DNA of 64,000 bases from an uncultured Flavobacteriales bacterium (GCA_903823565.1 CAIJTF010000045.1:1-64000); one strand, 5' to 3'. Counted from the stretch's first letter, positions 44,751 to 54,919 are shown. Notes: generated by a model not told the origin, from the sequence alone. Translations and numbers: made by a program.

Positions 44751-45188
44751 TTATGGGTTCTTTAAAAAGCGTAATTGATGGGTCCCGTTTCCTGCCTTAA
44801 AGCTATACCATAGCTCGTCTTTTGTCAAACGATCAATGGTAAAAGTGGTGGTTAGTACACTGGCTGTGCTTGTAATTTGATAGGTTTCGTCGGGATAGAT
44901 TTTTAAGACCGATTTTTCCGCCGCTAAATCCCACCCCCCGGTGGTACTGAAAAAGTTGCCGGTTGAGTCAATATAATTTCGCTCATAAACACCACCTTCG
45001 TTAAAGGTTTCTTTGAAGTTTAATACCAAAACGGTGTCGGTAAAGTTGAACCCATTGAGGTAGTATTCTTTTAGTTTCCACGTTCCGTAAAGCCGGCCCT
45101 TGGCCAAAGATTTTACGCCGCCTTCTGGGTATTTTTTACACCCCACGGTTAAGGAGAGCAAAAGGAAAAGAGGTAAAAGTTTTAACAT
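44751..45188 (-). CDS. Small lipoprotein, lipocalin-like
   Basis: 145-aa protein with a lipoprotein signal peptide: hydrophobic core LKLLPLFLLLSLTV and lipobox LTVGC with C17 as the lipidated residue. The mature part (GRLYGTWKLKEYYLNG ... SVLTTTFTIDRLTKDELWYSF) has the alternating-strand pattern of lipocalin-like lipoproteins common in Bacteroidota. ATG at 45188 is preferred to the upstream in-frame start at 45206. Ligand unknown. Lies between the carbonic-anhydrase-like gene and the peptidase. Confidence 0.75.
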   Translation of the reverse strand: MLKLLPLFLLLSLTVGCKKYPEGGVKSLAKGRLYGTWKLKEYYLNGFNFTDTVLVLNFKETFNEGGVYERNYIDSTGNFFSTTGGWDLAAEKSVLKIYPDETYQITSTASVLTTTFTIDRLTKDELWYSFKAGNGTHQLRFLKNP

Positions 45189-45224
45189 GTCAACGCGTTT
45201 TAACAAAGGAACAAAAAAAATGAA

Positions 45225-45749
45225 TTACTGTTGATCTTCTTTAAACCAACTGGCATAACGTACGTAGTTTTTACTGATTCGTTCCACTTCGCCCGAAAAT
45301 AATTCCGGCGTAAGGGTTTTTACCTTTTTAGCGGGAACGCCCGCATAGACACTCCAGGCCTCTACATGGGTTCCCTCCAGCAATACCGCCCCCGCTGCGA
45401 CGATACAGTTGGATGCAATATGGCAATGGTCCATAACAATGGCCCCCATCCCCACCAAAACATGATCCTCAATGGTACATCCGTGCACCAATGCGTTGTG
45501 CCCAATAGACACGGAATTACCGATGCTTAAGGTGGTTTTTTCAAAGGTGCAGTGTAAGACGGCGCCGTCTTGAATGTTTACTTGGTTTCCTATTCGAATG
45601 GCATTAACATCCCCGCGCACCACGGCATTAAACCAAACGGAACAATCGTCGCCCATGATCACATCACCAACTACCGTGGCGTTTTCTGCTAAATAACAAT
45701 TGGTTCCAAACGCAGGAGCGAACCCTCTACACGGTTTGATTAATGCCAT
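45225..45749 (-). CDS. Gamma-carbonic-anhydrase-family hexapeptide-repeat protein
   Basis: 174-aa left-handed beta-helix protein of the YrdA/PaaY/gamma-CA group. Hexapeptide repeats run from about 20 to 140 (NATVVGDVIMGDDCSVWF, VNIQDGAVLHC). The three metal-binding histidines are present: H66, H84 and H89 (SIGHNALVHG). Carbonic anhydrase or thioesterase activity varies in this family, so the reaction cannot be fixed. Overlaps cysS by 10 bp at its start, so probably co-transcribed. Confidence 0.9.
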   Translation of the reverse strand: MALIKPCRGFAPAFGTNCYLAENATVVGDVIMGDDCSVWFNAVVRGDVNAIRIGNQVNIQDGAVLHCTFEKTTLSIGNSVSIGHNALVHGCTIEDHVLVGMGAIVMDHCHIASNCIVAAGAVLLEGTHVEAWSVYAGVPAKKVKTLTPELFSGEVERISKNYVRYASWFKEDQQ

Positions 45750-47209
45750 GAGGTACCGTCCTTACTATCTTTTACTTGAATCCCCGCCTTAGCAAGCCCA
45801 TCCCGAATGAGGTCTGAAGTTGTCCAGTCTTTTTGCTCCCTTGCGTTTTGCCGAAGGTGCAGCACCACATCCATAACCCCGGCTAAGCGATGGTTTTCTT
45901 CTTTTGCCGGTGTTTCAATACCAAGTACGCCCTGCACCATGGTGGTAAAGAACTGGGTTAAGGCCGCTAAATCTTCTGCATTTAGGGTGGCTTTTCCGTC
46001 TTGAATCGCATGCACATGTTTCACGGCATCAAAAAGGGAAGCAATGAGTAATGGGGCATTAAAGTCGTCACAAATCGCAGCCTCTGCTGCGGCAATTACA
46101 GGGTAAATGTCTATCGTTGACTGGGTCCCTGGAGAAAGTCCACCCACAAGGGAAAGCCCTTCAAGCAATCGCTCAAACCCTTTTTCCGAGGCACTTAGGG
46201 CCTCGTCGGTAATATCTAAGGTGCTTCGATAATGGGCTTGTAACATGAAGAATCGTACTGCTGGCGCAGAATATGCCTTTTTGAAAAGCGGTGAGGTTCC
46301 TTCTACAAGTTCTTTCGGCAAGAAGAAATTACCAAAGGACTTGCTCATTTTTTGACCGTTAACATTTAACATGTTCGCATGCATCCAATACCGCGCAGGA
46401 TTACAGCCAAAGGCACCGCAGTTTTGAGCAATTTCATCTTCGTGGTGCGGGAATTTTAAGTCCATCCCACCCCCGTGAATGTCAAATTGTTTTCCAAGGT
46501 ATTTCGTGGACATTGCCGTACATTCGATGTGCCACCCGGGGTTTCCGTTTCCCCAAGGAGAGCGCCACACCTGCATATCCTCCGGGTTAGCCTTTTTCCA
46601 AAGGGCAAAATCGGCAAAAAACCGCTTTTCGTCTTGTGCATTAAGCGCCCGGGTTTCTTGGGCTAATTCGTCAATTTTCCTTCCGCTTAACGTTCCATAG
46701 TGAAAGGATTTGGAATAGGCTTGAACGTCAAAGTACACCGATCCATTTTCCACGTATGCAAAGCCTTTTTCAAGGATTAATTCAATGGCCTCGATTTGTT
46801 CTTGAATATGAGCGGTTGCCGTAGGCTCAATGGTTGGGGGCAAGAGGTTGTAAAGGCGCTGAAGTTCTTGAAATTTAACGTTGTATTTGTATACAATTTC
46901 TAAGGACTGGACCTGCTCAAGCCTTGCTGCGGAACCAATGCTGTCTATTTCTTGCCCTGCACTATTGGTAATGTGTCCTGCATCTGTAATGTTTCGCACG
47001 TATTTTACCTGATATCCTAGGTGGCGCAAACATCGATAAATAAAATCAAAGTTTATAAACGTTCTCATGTTGCCCATGTGGGGTTCGCTGTATAGCGTTG
47101 GACCACAGACATAAAGCCCAACATGACCCTCGTGAAGGGGAACAAAGGGTTCTTTTTTCCCGGATAAACTGTTGTAAATGCTTAGGCTTCTTTTTTCTTT
47201 CACCAACAA
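45740..47209 (-). CDS. cysS: Cysteinyl-tRNA synthetase
   Basis: 489-aa class I aminoacyl-tRNA synthetase. CGPTLYSEPHMGNMRTF (HIGH-like PHMG and zinc Cys), GWHIECTAMS (zinc ligands) and the KMSKSFGNFF signature are intact. No ATG exists at the 5' end: the frame begins TTG-TTG-GTG at 47209-47203, so initiation is at one of these near-cognate codons. A TACCTTTG box at 47220-47227 lies 10 nt before the first TTG and 16 nt before GTG. Length normal. Confidence 0.94.
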   Translation of the reverse strand: MLVKEKRSLSIYNSLSGKKEPFVPLHEGHVGLYVCGPTLYSEPHMGNMRTFINFDFIYRCLRHLGYQVKYVRNITDAGHITNSAGQEIDSIGSAARLEQVQSLEIVYKYNVKFQELQRLYNLLPPTIEPTATAHIQEQIEAIELILEKGFAYVENGSVYFDVQAYSKSFHYGTLSGRKIDELAQETRALNAQDEKRFFADFALWKKANPEDMQVWRSPWGNGNPGWHIECTAMSTKYLGKQFDIHGGGMDLKFPHHEDEIAQNCGAFGCNPARYWMHANMLNVNGQKMSKSFGNFFLPKELVEGTSPLFKKAYSAPAVRFFMLQAHYRSTLDITDEALSASEKGFERLLEGLSLVGGLSPGTQSTIDIYPVIAAAEAAICDDFNAPLLIASLFDAVKHVHAIQDGKATLNAEDLAALTQFFTTMVQGVLGIETPAKEENHRLAGVMDVVLHLRQNAREQKDWTTSDLIRDGLAKAGIQVKDSKDGTSWH

Positions 47210-47219
47210 GGGATTTTAG

Positions 47220-47227
47220 CAAAGGTA
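47220..47227 (-). promoter_or_regulatory. Candidate -7 box (TACCTTTG) for cysS
   Basis: Exact TAnnTTTG match on the minus strand, 10-16 nt before the likely start codons. Lies in the divergent spacer with ispD. Confidence 0.45.
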
Positions 47228-47285
47228 GAAAAAGCCACGGAATATCCACGGGAAGGTGAGGTGGAATTGCCATGCATATTATGCT

Positions 47286-47293
47286 TATTTTTG
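47286..47293 (+). promoter_or_regulatory. Candidate -7 box (TATTTTTG) for ispD
   Basis: Exact match ending 3 nt before the ATG at 47297. It supports that ATG over the in-frame upstream ATG at 47261 and suggests a leaderless transcript. Confidence 0.4.
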
Positions 47294-47296
47294 GGC

Positions 47297-47965
47297 ATGA
47301 ACCCTTGGACCTTAATCGTTCCTTCAGGCGGCATTGGATCTCGCATGGGGGCTGAACGACCGAAACAATACCTTGAAATTAACGGCCACCCCATTTTGTT
47401 ACACACCTTAAGGGTTCTGGATGAGTACTTTGACAATCCGGTTTTTATTGTGCCGGTTGCCAATGAATGGCGGGACTATGTGCAAAGGACCTTGGAAAAC
47501 CACCCTCTAGGCGGAAAGGCAGTATTGGTTTCTGGTGGAAAAGAGCGCTACGATTCTGTAAAAAATGCCCTGTCTAGTCTGAACACACCATGGGTCGCTG
47601 TTCACGATGCCGTTAGACCCTTTGTAAATCGGGTTACCGTGGAGCGCCTCAAGGAGGCCCTTTCTAATTATCAAGCCGCAATTCCTGTTCTTGAATTAAA
47701 AGAATCGATTCGAAAACGCACCCAGGAAGGCACGCTTGCGGCCAATCGGTCGGCTTTTGTCAGCGTACAAACACCACAGTGTTTTCATTCGGAGGTTTTA
47801 AAGGCGGCTTATGAACAATCTTTTGATGAAGCGCTTACGGACGACGCAAGCGTTGTGGAGCGCTTAGGGGTAAGCATTCATTGCGTTTTTGGTAACGAAG
47901 AAAACATCAAGATAACGACCCCAACGGAATTAATTGTTGCAACCCACCGTTTGGAACACCGATGA
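47297..47965 (+). CDS. ispD: 2-C-methyl-D-erythritol 4-phosphate cytidylyltransferase
   Basis: 222-aa nucleotidyltransferase of the MEP pathway. The N-terminal PSGGIGSRMGAERPKQY motif is the IspD CTP-binding signature; HDAVRPFV and TDDASVVERLG complete the active site. The start at 47297 gives this motif near residue 9; an earlier in-frame ATG at 47261 would precede the candidate promoter box. The stop overlaps the LD-carboxypeptidase ATG by 4 bp, a possible operon. Works with IspG (35.9 kb) upstream of isoprenoid and carotenoid synthesis. Confidence 0.93.
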   Translation: MNPWTLIVPSGGIGSRMGAERPKQYLEINGHPILLHTLRVLDEYFDNPVFIVPVANEWRDYVQRTLENHPLGGKAVLVSGGKERYDSVKNALSSLNTPWVAVHDAVRPFVNRVTVERLKEALSNYQAAIPVLELKESIRKRTQEGTLAANRSAFVSVQTPQCFHSEVLKAAYEQSFDEALTDDASVVERLGVSIHCVFGNEENIKITTPTELIVATHRLEHR

Positions 47966-48855
47966 AAACACCTCCTTATCTTGTTGCGGGGGATACGGTA
48001 TACCTTTCCTCGCCGGCAAAAGCCGTTGATGAGGCATTCCTTTTAAAGACAAAAGGCATTCTTGAGGCTTGGGGATTAAAAGTGCTTTTTGCGCCTCATG
48101 TTTTAGGAAGACACCACTATTTTTCCGGAACGGATGAAGAACGATGCGCCGATTTTCAGTGGGGTTTAGATTTCCCAGAAATCAAGGCGATCCTTTGCAC
48201 AAGAGGCGGCTACGGGTGCGTTCGCATTGTAAATCAGTTGAATTGGGATCGGTTTATTGCAAATCCGAAATGGATTATTGGGTTTAGCGATGTGACCGTT
48301 TTTCATCAAAAGGTAAATCGCTTAGGATATCAAAGCATTCACGGTATAATGCCCCTTGGTTTTAGCGAAGGGACAGAGGCTTCTCGCCAAACCATGAAGC
48401 GGGCACTTTTTGGGGATTCCTATGTTTTGGAAGCCCCTTCAGGGCCGAACAATGTTCTTGGCGAAGCAACAGGAACCCTTATTGGGGGCAACATGACTAT
48501 TTTATATAGCCTGTTAGCTACGGATTTATCGTATTCGTTTTCCGATAAGATACTGTTTTTAGAAGATATTGGAGAGCACCTATATAAAATAGATAGAATG
48601 CTATATGCATTTGAGATGGCCGGCGTTTTTAATGAGCTGAAAGGCCTTGTTTTGGGCGGGTTTACTGAGCTGGAGGACACCGATGTGCCTTTTGGTCAAG
48701 AGGTTTCCGCCCTTATTTTAGCGCGCGTTGAACGGCTAGGAATACCCGTAGCATTTGATTTTCCGATAGGTCACATTGCGGACAATCAGGCCTTAACACT
48801 GGGGAAAAGAGTACACCTTTCCGTTTCATCATCGATGTCCAGGCTGCTTATCTAA
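47962..48855 (+). CDS. LD-carboxypeptidase (S66 family, LdcA/MccF-like)
   Basis: 297-aa serine peptidase. The nucleophile is S109 in IIGFSDVTVF; the LEDIGE segment and PIGHIADNQALTLG supply the Glu and His of the S66 triad. These enzymes trim the terminal D-Ala from murein tetrapeptides in peptidoglycan recycling; related MccF enzymes detoxify microcin C, so either role is possible. No signal peptide, so cytosolic. Overlaps ispD by 4 bp. Confidence 0.9.
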   Translation: MKTPPYLVAGDTVYLSSPAKAVDEAFLLKTKGILEAWGLKVLFAPHVLGRHHYFSGTDEERCADFQWGLDFPEIKAILCTRGGYGCVRIVNQLNWDRFIANPKWIIGFSDVTVFHQKVNRLGYQSIHGIMPLGFSEGTEASRQTMKRALFGDSYVLEAPSGPNNVLGEATGTLIGGNMTILYSLLATDLSYSFSDKILFLEDIGEHLYKIDRMLYAFEMAGVFNELKGLVLGGFTELEDTDVPFGQEVSALILARVERLGIPVAFDFPIGHIADNQALTLGKRVHLSVSSSMSRLLI

Positions 48856-48902
48856 AATGATTCTAAATAAAAACCTAATTTTCATTCGATTGTTGTAAGC
48901 CT

Positions 48903-48910
48903 TACCTTTG
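48903..48910 (+). promoter_or_regulatory. Candidate -7 box (TACCTTTG) for sdhCAB
   Basis: Exact TAnnTTTG match, 23 nt before the sdhC ATG at 48934, giving a normal leader. Confidence 0.5.
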
Positions 48911-48933
48911 CAGGTGTAAAAAACAAACATCAT

Positions 48934-49788
48934 ATGTCACAACAGAGCGTATATTCATCTTCCATTATCAAGAAAGTTTGGATGGGCCTTACGGGTCTCT
49001 TTCTTTGTTTATTTTTGGTTGGTCATTTAGCAGGAAACCTTCAGCTTATTTTGAAGACCGGCGAAGAAGGCCGAAGGGCTTTTAACGAGTATGCCTATTT
49101 TATGGCGACCAATCCGGTCATTAAAATTATGTCCTATGTAACGTATTTTTCCATCATATTTCACGCGGTTCAAGGGCTTTATTTGGCTATTCAAAACAAA
49201 AAAGCGCGACCTCAAGGGTATGTTTATTCAGATCCGAGCAAAAACAGCTCTTTACCCTCTCGGTACATGGCTATTTTGGGCACGGTAATATTAGTGTTTA
49301 TTGTTACACACATGGCCAATTTCTGGTGGCGCGCAAAAATCAAGCAGGACATTCCTCTACACACGTATGTGGTGAGCGCCAAAGACCCGATGGGACAAAC
49401 ACAAAAGCAAGAAATTTATTATACCCATGGAATGCAGCTCATTCCCAAGGGGCCCGGCGTAGTAGTCAAGAACCATACGGATTTATACATGACGAATTTC
49501 AACATTAAAATTGCGGAGGGCTACAAGGATCTTCACACGGTCGTGATGGATTTCTTTAATCCCAACAAGAATAGTATGGCCTTAGTCTATCTCTTGGTCT
49601 ACGTGCTTTCTATGGCCGTATTATCCTTTCATCTTTGGCATGGGTTTTCCTCCGCGTTTCAATCCTTGGGCATGAACCATCGAAGGTATACGCCATGGAT
49701 AAAAGCAGCAGGAAAATATTTTTCGGTAATCATACCGGCCTTGTTTGCTATCATTCCTATTCTCATTTATTTCAAAATAACTTTATAA
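48934..49788 (+). CDS. sdhC: Succinate dehydrogenase/fumarate reductase cytochrome b subunit
   Basis: 284-aa membrane anchor of complex II, cytochrome b558 type with five transmembrane helices as in Bacteroidota and Bacillus. Conserved histidines fall in helices: [23 protein letters not shown] and [14 protein letters not shown]. First gene of sdhCAB; sdhA begins 10 bp after the stop. Anchors SdhA/SdhB and passes electrons to menaquinone. Confidence 0.93.
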   Translation: MSQQSVYSSSIIKKVWMGLTGLFLCLFLVGHLAGNLQLILKTGEEGRRAFNEYAYFMATNPVIKIMSYVTYFSIIFHAVQGLYLAIQNKKARPQGYVYSDPSKNSSLPSRYMAILGTVILVFIVTHMANFWWRAKIKQDIPLHTYVVSAKDPMGQTQKQEIYYTHGMQLIPKGPGVVVKNHTDLYMTNFNIKIAEGYKDLHTVVMDFFNPNKNSMALVYLLVYVLSMAVLSFHLWHGFSSAFQSLGMNHRRYTPWIKAAGKYFSVIIPALFAIIPILIYFKITL

Positions 49789-49798
49789 ACGCACGCCG

Positions 49799-51811
49799 AT
49801 GTCAAAATTAGACGCAAAAATTCCGGAAGGACCATTGGCAGAAAAATGGACCAACCACAAAAACCACATGAAATTGGTGGCGCCCAACAACCGCCCTAAA
49901 ATCGATGTAATTGTTGTTGGAACGGGCTTAGCAGGAGCCTCTGCAGCGGCATCTTTGGGTGAAATGGGGTATAATGTTAAAGCTTTTTGCTTCCAAGATT
50001 CACCGCGCAGGGCACACTCCATTGCTGCCCAAGGCGGAATCAATGCGGCGAAAAACTATCAAAACGATGGGGACTCGATTTACCGGTTATTTTATGACAC
50101 CATAAAAGGTGGGGATTACCGGGCGCGTGAGGCTAACGTCTATCGTTTAGCAGAAGTATCGGGAAATATAATCGACCAATGCGTTGCTCAAGGGGTGCCG
50201 TTTGCTCGCGAATATGGAGGCTTACTAGACAACCGTTCCTTTGGTGGCACACAGGTACAACGTACCTTTTACGCGGCAGGACAAACGGGTCAACAGTTGC
50301 TTTTGGGGGCCTACTCGGCCCTGTCTCGACAGATTGGTTTAGGTCGGGTTAAGATGTTTCATCGCCATGAAATGATGGATCTGGTATTGATTGATGGAAA
50401 AGCCAGAGGAATCATTGCTCGAAATTTAATTACAGGGGAAATCGAGCGACATTCCGCCCATGCGGTGGTTCTCGCTTCAGGAGGATATGGGAATGTTTAT
50501 TTTCTATCCACCAATGCGATGGGGAGCAACGTTTCGGCCGCTTGGAAGGTGCATAAAAAGGGTGCATATTTTGCCAACCCTTGTTTTGTGCAAATTCACC
50601 CAACCTGTATTCCTGTTCACGGAACCAATCAATCCAAATTAACCTTAATGTCTGAGTCGCTTAGGAATTCGGGTAGAATTTGGGTGCCAAAGAAGAAAGA
50701 AGATGCGGAAGCCATACGAGAAGGCCGTTTGAAGCCAACTCAAATTGCGGAAGAGGATAGAGATTATTTTTTAGAGCGTCGTTATCCGGCCTTCGGCAAC
50801 CTGGTTCCAAGAGACGTAGCCTCTCGTGCCGCTAAAGAACGCTGTGATGCTGGCTATGGAATAGAAGCGAACGACACCAATGAGGGCGTCTATTTGGATT
50901 TTGCCACAGAAATCAAGAATAAGGGTCGACAGGCCGCATTTGCTCAAGGGGATAGCAATCCTTCGGAGGAGAAGGTTCTGGCTTTGGGAAAAAAATGGAT
51001 TGAAGAAAAGTACGGTAACCTTTTCCAGATGTATGAAAAAATCACGGATGAAAACCCGTACGAAACACCCATGAAGATTTATCCAGCGGTACATTACACC
51101 ATGGGGGGAGTTTGGGTTGATTACAACTTACAGAGTACGATTCCGGGATGTTTTGTGACGGGAGAGGCTAACTTTTCGGACCATGGTGCAAACCGCCTCG
51201 GAGCGTCTGCGCTAATGCAGGGATTAGCAGATGGCTATTTTGTTTTACCCTACACCCTTTCGAATTATTTGGCCGACGACATACGTACAGGAAAAATTTC
51301 AACCGATGATCCAGCATTTGAAACAGCAGCTCACGAGGTTGAGGCTCGGATACAGGCCCTTTTGGACACCAAGGGTTCCAAGTCCGTGGATTATTTCCAT
51401 AAAAAATTGGGTCTCATCATGTGGAATAACGTCGGAATGGCTCGAAACGAAGCGGGGCTAAAAGAGGCAATTGATGCCATCGGAGCCCTTCGAGAGGAAT
51501 TTTACAAAGACGTTTTTATCCCAGGAACGGCACAGGAATTAAACCCAGAGTTAGAAAAGGCTATGCGCGTAGCAGATTTCCTTGAGCTAGGTCAGTTAAT
51601 GGCTGTTGATGCCCTAAAAAGAAACGAGTCCTGTGGAGGGCACTTTAGAGAGGAATATCAAGACGAGGAAGGTGAAACCCTCCGAAACGATGAGAAATTC
51701 AAAGTGGTTGCAGCATGGGAATACCAAGGAGGAGATGCAGAAAAGGCGACCCTTCATCAAGAGCCGTTGAATTATGAGTTCATTAAAATAGCAGCAAGAA
51801 ATTATAAATAA
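49799..51811 (+). CDS. sdhA: Succinate dehydrogenase flavoprotein subunit
   Basis: 670-aa FAD subunit. Dinucleotide-binding [17 protein letters not shown], the covalent-FAD histidine region [18 protein letters not shown], and the substrate-side [11 protein letters not shown] and ANRLGASAL motifs are present. Oxidises succinate to fumarate in the TCA cycle, or the reverse in the fumarate-reductase-like forms of this clade. Followed by sdhB after 12 bp. Confidence 0.96.
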   Translation: MSKLDAKIPEGPLAEKWTNHKNHMKLVAPNNRPKIDVIVVGTGLAGASAAASLGEMGYNVKAFCFQDSPRRAHSIAAQGGINAAKNYQNDGDSIYRLFYDTIKGGDYRAREANVYRLAEVSGNIIDQCVAQGVPFAREYGGLLDNRSFGGTQVQRTFYAAGQTGQQLLLGAYSALSRQIGLGRVKMFHRHEMMDLVLIDGKARGIIARNLITGEIERHSAHAVVLASGGYGNVYFLSTNAMGSNVSAAWKVHKKGAYFANPCFVQIHPTCIPVHGTNQSKLTLMSESLRNSGRIWVPKKKEDAEAIREGRLKPTQIAEEDRDYFLERRYPAFGNLVPRDVASRAAKERCDAGYGIEANDTNEGVYLDFATEIKNKGRQAAFAQGDSNPSEEKVLALGKKWIEEKYGNLFQMYEKITDENPYETPMKIYPAVHYTMGGVWVDYNLQSTIPGCFVTGEANFSDHGANRLGASALMQGLADGYFVLPYTLSNYLADDIRTGKISTDDPAFETAAHEVEARIQALLDTKGSKSVDYFHKKLGLIMWNNVGMARNEAGLKEAIDAIGALREEFYKDVFIPGTAQELNPELEKAMRVADFLELGQLMAVDALKRNESCGGHFREEYQDEEGETLRNDEKFKVVAAWEYQGGDAEKATLHQEPLNYEFIKIAARNYK

Positions 51812-51823
51812 TAGCAAGTCATT

Positions 51824-52591
51824 ATGGCAACGAAGTTTATAAACATTACCTTAAAAATTTGGCGTCAGCGCAATAACAAAGAAAAGGGGTCTATACAAAC
51901 CTACACCTTAAACAAGGTTTCTACCGACAGTTCCTTTTTAGAGATGCTAGACCAGCTAAATGAACAATTAATTCAGGAACAAAAAGATCCTGTAGCGTTT
52001 GATCACGATTGCCGTGAGGGAATTTGCGGCATGTGTTCGCTTTACATTAATGGAAGAGCACATGGACCCGATACGGGAACAACGACCTGTCAATTACACA
52101 TGCGTAAATTCAATGACGGAGACACGATTTATATAGAACCTTGGAGGTCAAAAGCTTTCCCAATTGTAAAAGACTTAGTTGTTGATCGTTCCGCATTTGA
52201 CCGCATTCAACAAGCAGGAGGATTTGTTTCGGTAAACACCTCTGGAAGAACCATGGATGCCAACGCCATTCCGATTCCAAAATCGGATGCGGATAAAGCC
52301 TTTGAGGCCGCCGCTTGTATCGGTTGTGGTGCATGTGTGGCTTCTTGTAAAAATGGTTCGGCCATGTTATTTGTGGGCGCCAAGGTTTCACAATATGCGC
52401 TATTGCCCCAGGGTAAAGTAGAAGCAAGCGCTCGGGTAATGAATATGGTGCGTCAAATGGACGAAGAAGGTTTTGGAAATTGCACCAACACCGGGGCTTG
52501 TGAGGTAGAGTGTCCGAAAGGAATATCTATTGAAAACATTGCTAGAATGAACCGGGAATTAATCAAAGCCGCGGTTACGTCAGACAAGTAA
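51824..52591 (+). CDS. sdhB: Succinate dehydrogenase iron-sulfur subunit
   Basis: 255-aa subunit with three clusters. The 2Fe-2S ligands lie in [16 protein letters not shown] and GTTTC; the 4Fe-4S motif is [16 protein letters not shown]; the 3Fe-4S ligands are in [15 protein letters not shown]. Completes the sdhCAB operon, which ends in a strong terminator 14 bp past the stop. Transfers electrons from SdhA to SdhC. Confidence 0.96.
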   Translation: MATKFINITLKIWRQRNNKEKGSIQTYTLNKVSTDSSFLEMLDQLNEQLIQEQKDPVAFDHDCREGICGMCSLYINGRAHGPDTGTTTCQLHMRKFNDGDTIYIEPWRSKAFPIVKDLVVDRSAFDRIQQAGGFVSVNTSGRTMDANAIPIPKSDADKAFEAAACIGCGACVASCKNGSAMLFVGAKVSQYALLPQGKVEASARVMNMVRQMDEEGFGNCTNTGACEVECPKGISIENIARMNRELIKAAVTSDK

Positions 52592-52605
52592 AACCTTAGA
52601 AAACA

Positions 52606-52632
52606 AAAAGGGGAGTCGAAAACTCCCCTTTT
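52606..52632. terminator. Bidirectional Rho-independent terminator after sdhB
   Basis: An 11-bp stem (AAAAGGGGAGT / ACTCCCCTTTT) with a 5-nt loop (CGAAA). The flanking A and T runs make it work in both directions, between sdhB and the convergent small membrane protein gene. Confidence 0.88.
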
Positions 52633-52653
52633 CAATTACCTATAAATCGTATA

Positions 52654-52878
52654 TTACTTGATTTGTTTGTTTTCTTCTTTGTACCATCCGATGTTATCGT
52701 TAGCCTCCACAGGAACATTGGCTTTTTTATTCAATTTGTTTTGAATATACATCCAATACCCAAAACCGAAGAAGCCAAGGAGTAAGAGAAAGTCGTTGAA
52801 ATAATTTTGAACGAACTCATAAAAACCAAAAGACCACGTAAACAATTCCCCAATTCCGTACACAAAGTCATTCCACAT
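52654..52878 (-). CDS. Small membrane protein, function unknown
   Basis: 74-aa protein with one strong hydrophobic helix (FNDFLLLLGFFGFGYWMYIQ) near the centre, an aromatic N-terminus (MWNDFVYGIGELF) and a hydrophilic C-terminus (NDNIGWYKEENKQ). I believe similar short proteins (DUF6341-like) occur in Flavobacteriia, but I cannot confirm the family. ATG at 52878 is chosen; the frame opens earlier at 52914 in an improbable Phe/Lys-rich leader. Follows rnc in the same direction, 41 bp downstream. Confidence 0.7.
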   Translation of the reverse strand: MWNDFVYGIGELFTWSFGFYEFVQNYFNDFLLLLGFFGFGYWMYIQNKLNKKANVPVEANDNIGWYKEENKQIK

Positions 52879-52919
52879 AGCGTATTTTTTTACAAAGAAA
52901 CAAAAAAAAAACACACCAA

Positions 52920-53639
52920 CTAAATTTCCCCAATTAATTCAAGCGTTTGTCTTGATGCGCCTTGCTCTGCTTGTTTTTTCGAGCCCGCCTTACCTCGTCC
53001 AAATTCTCTTTGGTTGATGGTAATTAAAATAGAATATTCCCATGCCCCCTGAACATGTTCCTCCTTTTCTACAATAAACTCAATTGGCAGCCTCTTTTTC
53101 TGGCACCAGATAATGAGCCGCGACTTAAAGTCAATCTCCTCTTCTAATAGCTTGTTTAAGTCAACGTATTTGCGCAGTATGTGATTTTGGAGGCATTTTT
53201 TAGTTTTTTCATATCCACCATCCAAGTAAATCGCTCCGATTAGGGCCTCAAAAGCATTTCCTTCAAGGCTAGCGACGTTTAGATTTCGAGCAGTACTGAA
53301 CCGAAGAACGGTTCGTATTTTCATTTTAGAACCAATTTCTGATAGGTTCTTACGGTTCACTACTTTTGATTTTAATTTCGTAAGATACCCCTCGTCATTA
53401 CCCGGATATTTTTTGTAGAGAAATTCAGCTACGACGGCATCTAGAATCGCATCCCCTAAAAACTCAAGACGTTCATTAGATTGTTCATCTTCCCCAGGGT
53501 TTGCGGAGCGATGGGAGAGGGCAAGATAAAAATTCACAAGGGATTTTGGTCGGTAACCAAAATGATCAATAATAAATTTGATAAGGGCTAATTCACCTTC
53601 TGATTTTTTCTTCGAAAACAAGGGAAGTTTAACGGGCAA
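52920..53639 (-). CDS. rnc: Ribonuclease III
   Basis: 239-aa dsRNA endonuclease. The catalytic motif NERLEFLGDAILDAV sits near residue 58, with EGNAFEALIGAIYLD as the second acidic cluster, and the C-terminal double-stranded RNA-binding domain ends GRGKAGSKKQAEQGASRQTLELI. No ATG: the frame starts with TTG at 53639, immediately after the fabF stop (TAA|TTG), implying translational coupling. The acpP-fabF-rnc order is common in Bacteroidota. Processes rRNA and structured RNAs. Confidence 0.93.
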   Translation of the reverse strand: MPVKLPLFSKKKSEGELALIKFIIDHFGYRPKSLVNFYLALSHRSANPGEDEQSNERLEFLGDAILDAVVAEFLYKKYPGNDEGYLTKLKSKVVNRKNLSEIGSKMKIRTVLRFSTARNLNVASLEGNAFEALIGAIYLDGGYEKTKKCLQNHILRKYVDLNKLLEEEIDFKSRLIIWCQKKRLPIEFIVEKEEHVQGAWEYSILITINQREFGRGKAGSKKQAEQGASRQTLELIGEI

Positions 53640-54893
53640 TTAGGACGTGAATTTTTTTACAATAACGCTTGTATTGTGTCCCCCAAACCCAAACGTATTT
53701 GACAACGCGTATTGAATGGTCCGTTTTTGTGGGGTGTTAAACGTAAAATTAAGTTTCGGATCAATTTCCGGGTCATCGGTAAAGTGGTTTATCGTTGGCG
53801 GAACAGTATCGTGTTTAACCGCCATAACACAAGCAATGGCTTCTATGGCACCAGCAGCACCCAACAAATGTCCAGTCATCGATTTTGTGGAACTAATGTT
53901 CAGTTCGTATGCATGGGCACCGAAAACAGCCTGGATGGCTTTTACCTCTGCGATATCCCCCAATGGGGTTGATGTACCATGAACATTGATATAGTCTATG
54001 GCATCAGGAGCAATTTCAGCATCCTCAAGTGCGGCCAACATTGTGTTTCGCGCACCAATTCCTTCTGGATGTGGGGCCGTCATGTGATAGGCATCTCCCG
54101 ACATACCGCCTCCTACAACTTCCGCATGTATAGTAGCACCGCGCTTAATAGCATGCTCATATTCTTCTAAAATTAAGGCGCCGGCCCCTTCGCCTAGGAC
54201 GAATCCATCACGATCCACATCGAAAGGTCGCGATGCGGTTTCAGGAGAATCGTTTCGGGTAGACAATGCTTTTAGGCCATTAAAGCCTCCCATACCCATT
54301 TCGTTTACCGCGGCCTCCGAGCCCCCTGTAATAATGGCATCGGCTTTTCCAAGACGGATTAAGTTAAAGGCATCAATAATGGCGTTATTCGATGAGGCAC
54401 ATGCAGAAACAGTAACATAGTTTGGGCCACGAAAACCATATTTAATGGATATTTGACCGGCCGCTATGTCCGCAATCATTTTGGGAATAAAAAAGGGATT
54501 AAAACGGGGCGTTCCGTCCCCTTCAAAAAAGGCTTTGGCTTCGTCTTGAAACGTTTTCAGTCCTCCGACACCAGACCCCCAAACCACGCCTATTCGGTCA
54601 AGGTTGGGTTCGGCGTCGATTAGACCAGAGCCCTCTACTGCCTCCATCACTGAGACCAAGGCATAGTGGGTAAATTGGTCTAATTTCCGAGCTTCCTTTT
54701 TGTCAATAAAATCCTCTACGTTAAAATCTTTGACTTCACAAGCAAATTGTGTTTTAAACAAGGAGGCATCAAATTGTTTAATGGGTGCAGCACCGCTTTT
54801 TCCAGCAATGAGGGCGTTCCAATACGCATCAACCGTATTGCCTATGGGCGTAAGAGCCCCAAGTCCTGTTACAACGACACGCTTTAATTGCAT
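53640..54893 (-). CDS. fabF: 3-oxoacyl-ACP synthase II (KAS II)
   Basis: 417-aa condensing enzyme for fatty-acid elongation. The catalytic triad is seen in VSACASSNNA (Cys), NVHGTSTPLGD (His) and KSMTGHLLGAAGAIE (His). N-terminal VVTGLGALTPIG and the C-terminal NTFGFGGHN are family-typical. It lies 26 bp downstream of acpP and directly upstream of rnc. A TAGCTTTA near-consensus box ends 4 nt before the ATG. Confidence 0.96.
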   Translation of the reverse strand: MQLKRVVVTGLGALTPIGNTVDAYWNALIAGKSGAAPIKQFDASLFKTQFACEVKDFNVEDFIDKKEARKLDQFTHYALVSVMEAVEGSGLIDAEPNLDRIGVVWGSGVGGLKTFQDEAKAFFEGDGTPRFNPFFIPKMIADIAAGQISIKYGFRGPNYVTVSACASSNNAIIDAFNLIRLGKADAIITGGSEAAVNEMGMGGFNGLKALSTRNDSPETASRPFDVDRDGFVLGEGAGALILEEYEHAIKRGATIHAEVVGGGMSGDAYHMTAPHPEGIGARNTMLAALEDAEIAPDAIDYINVHGTSTPLGDIAEVKAIQAVFGAHAYELNISSTKSMTGHLLGAAGAIEAIACVMAVKHDTVPPTINHFTDDPEIDPKLNFTFNTPQKRTIQYALSNTFGFGGHNTSVIVKKFTS

Positions 54894-54919
54894 GTTGTAA
54901 AGCTAAGAAAAATGAAGAA

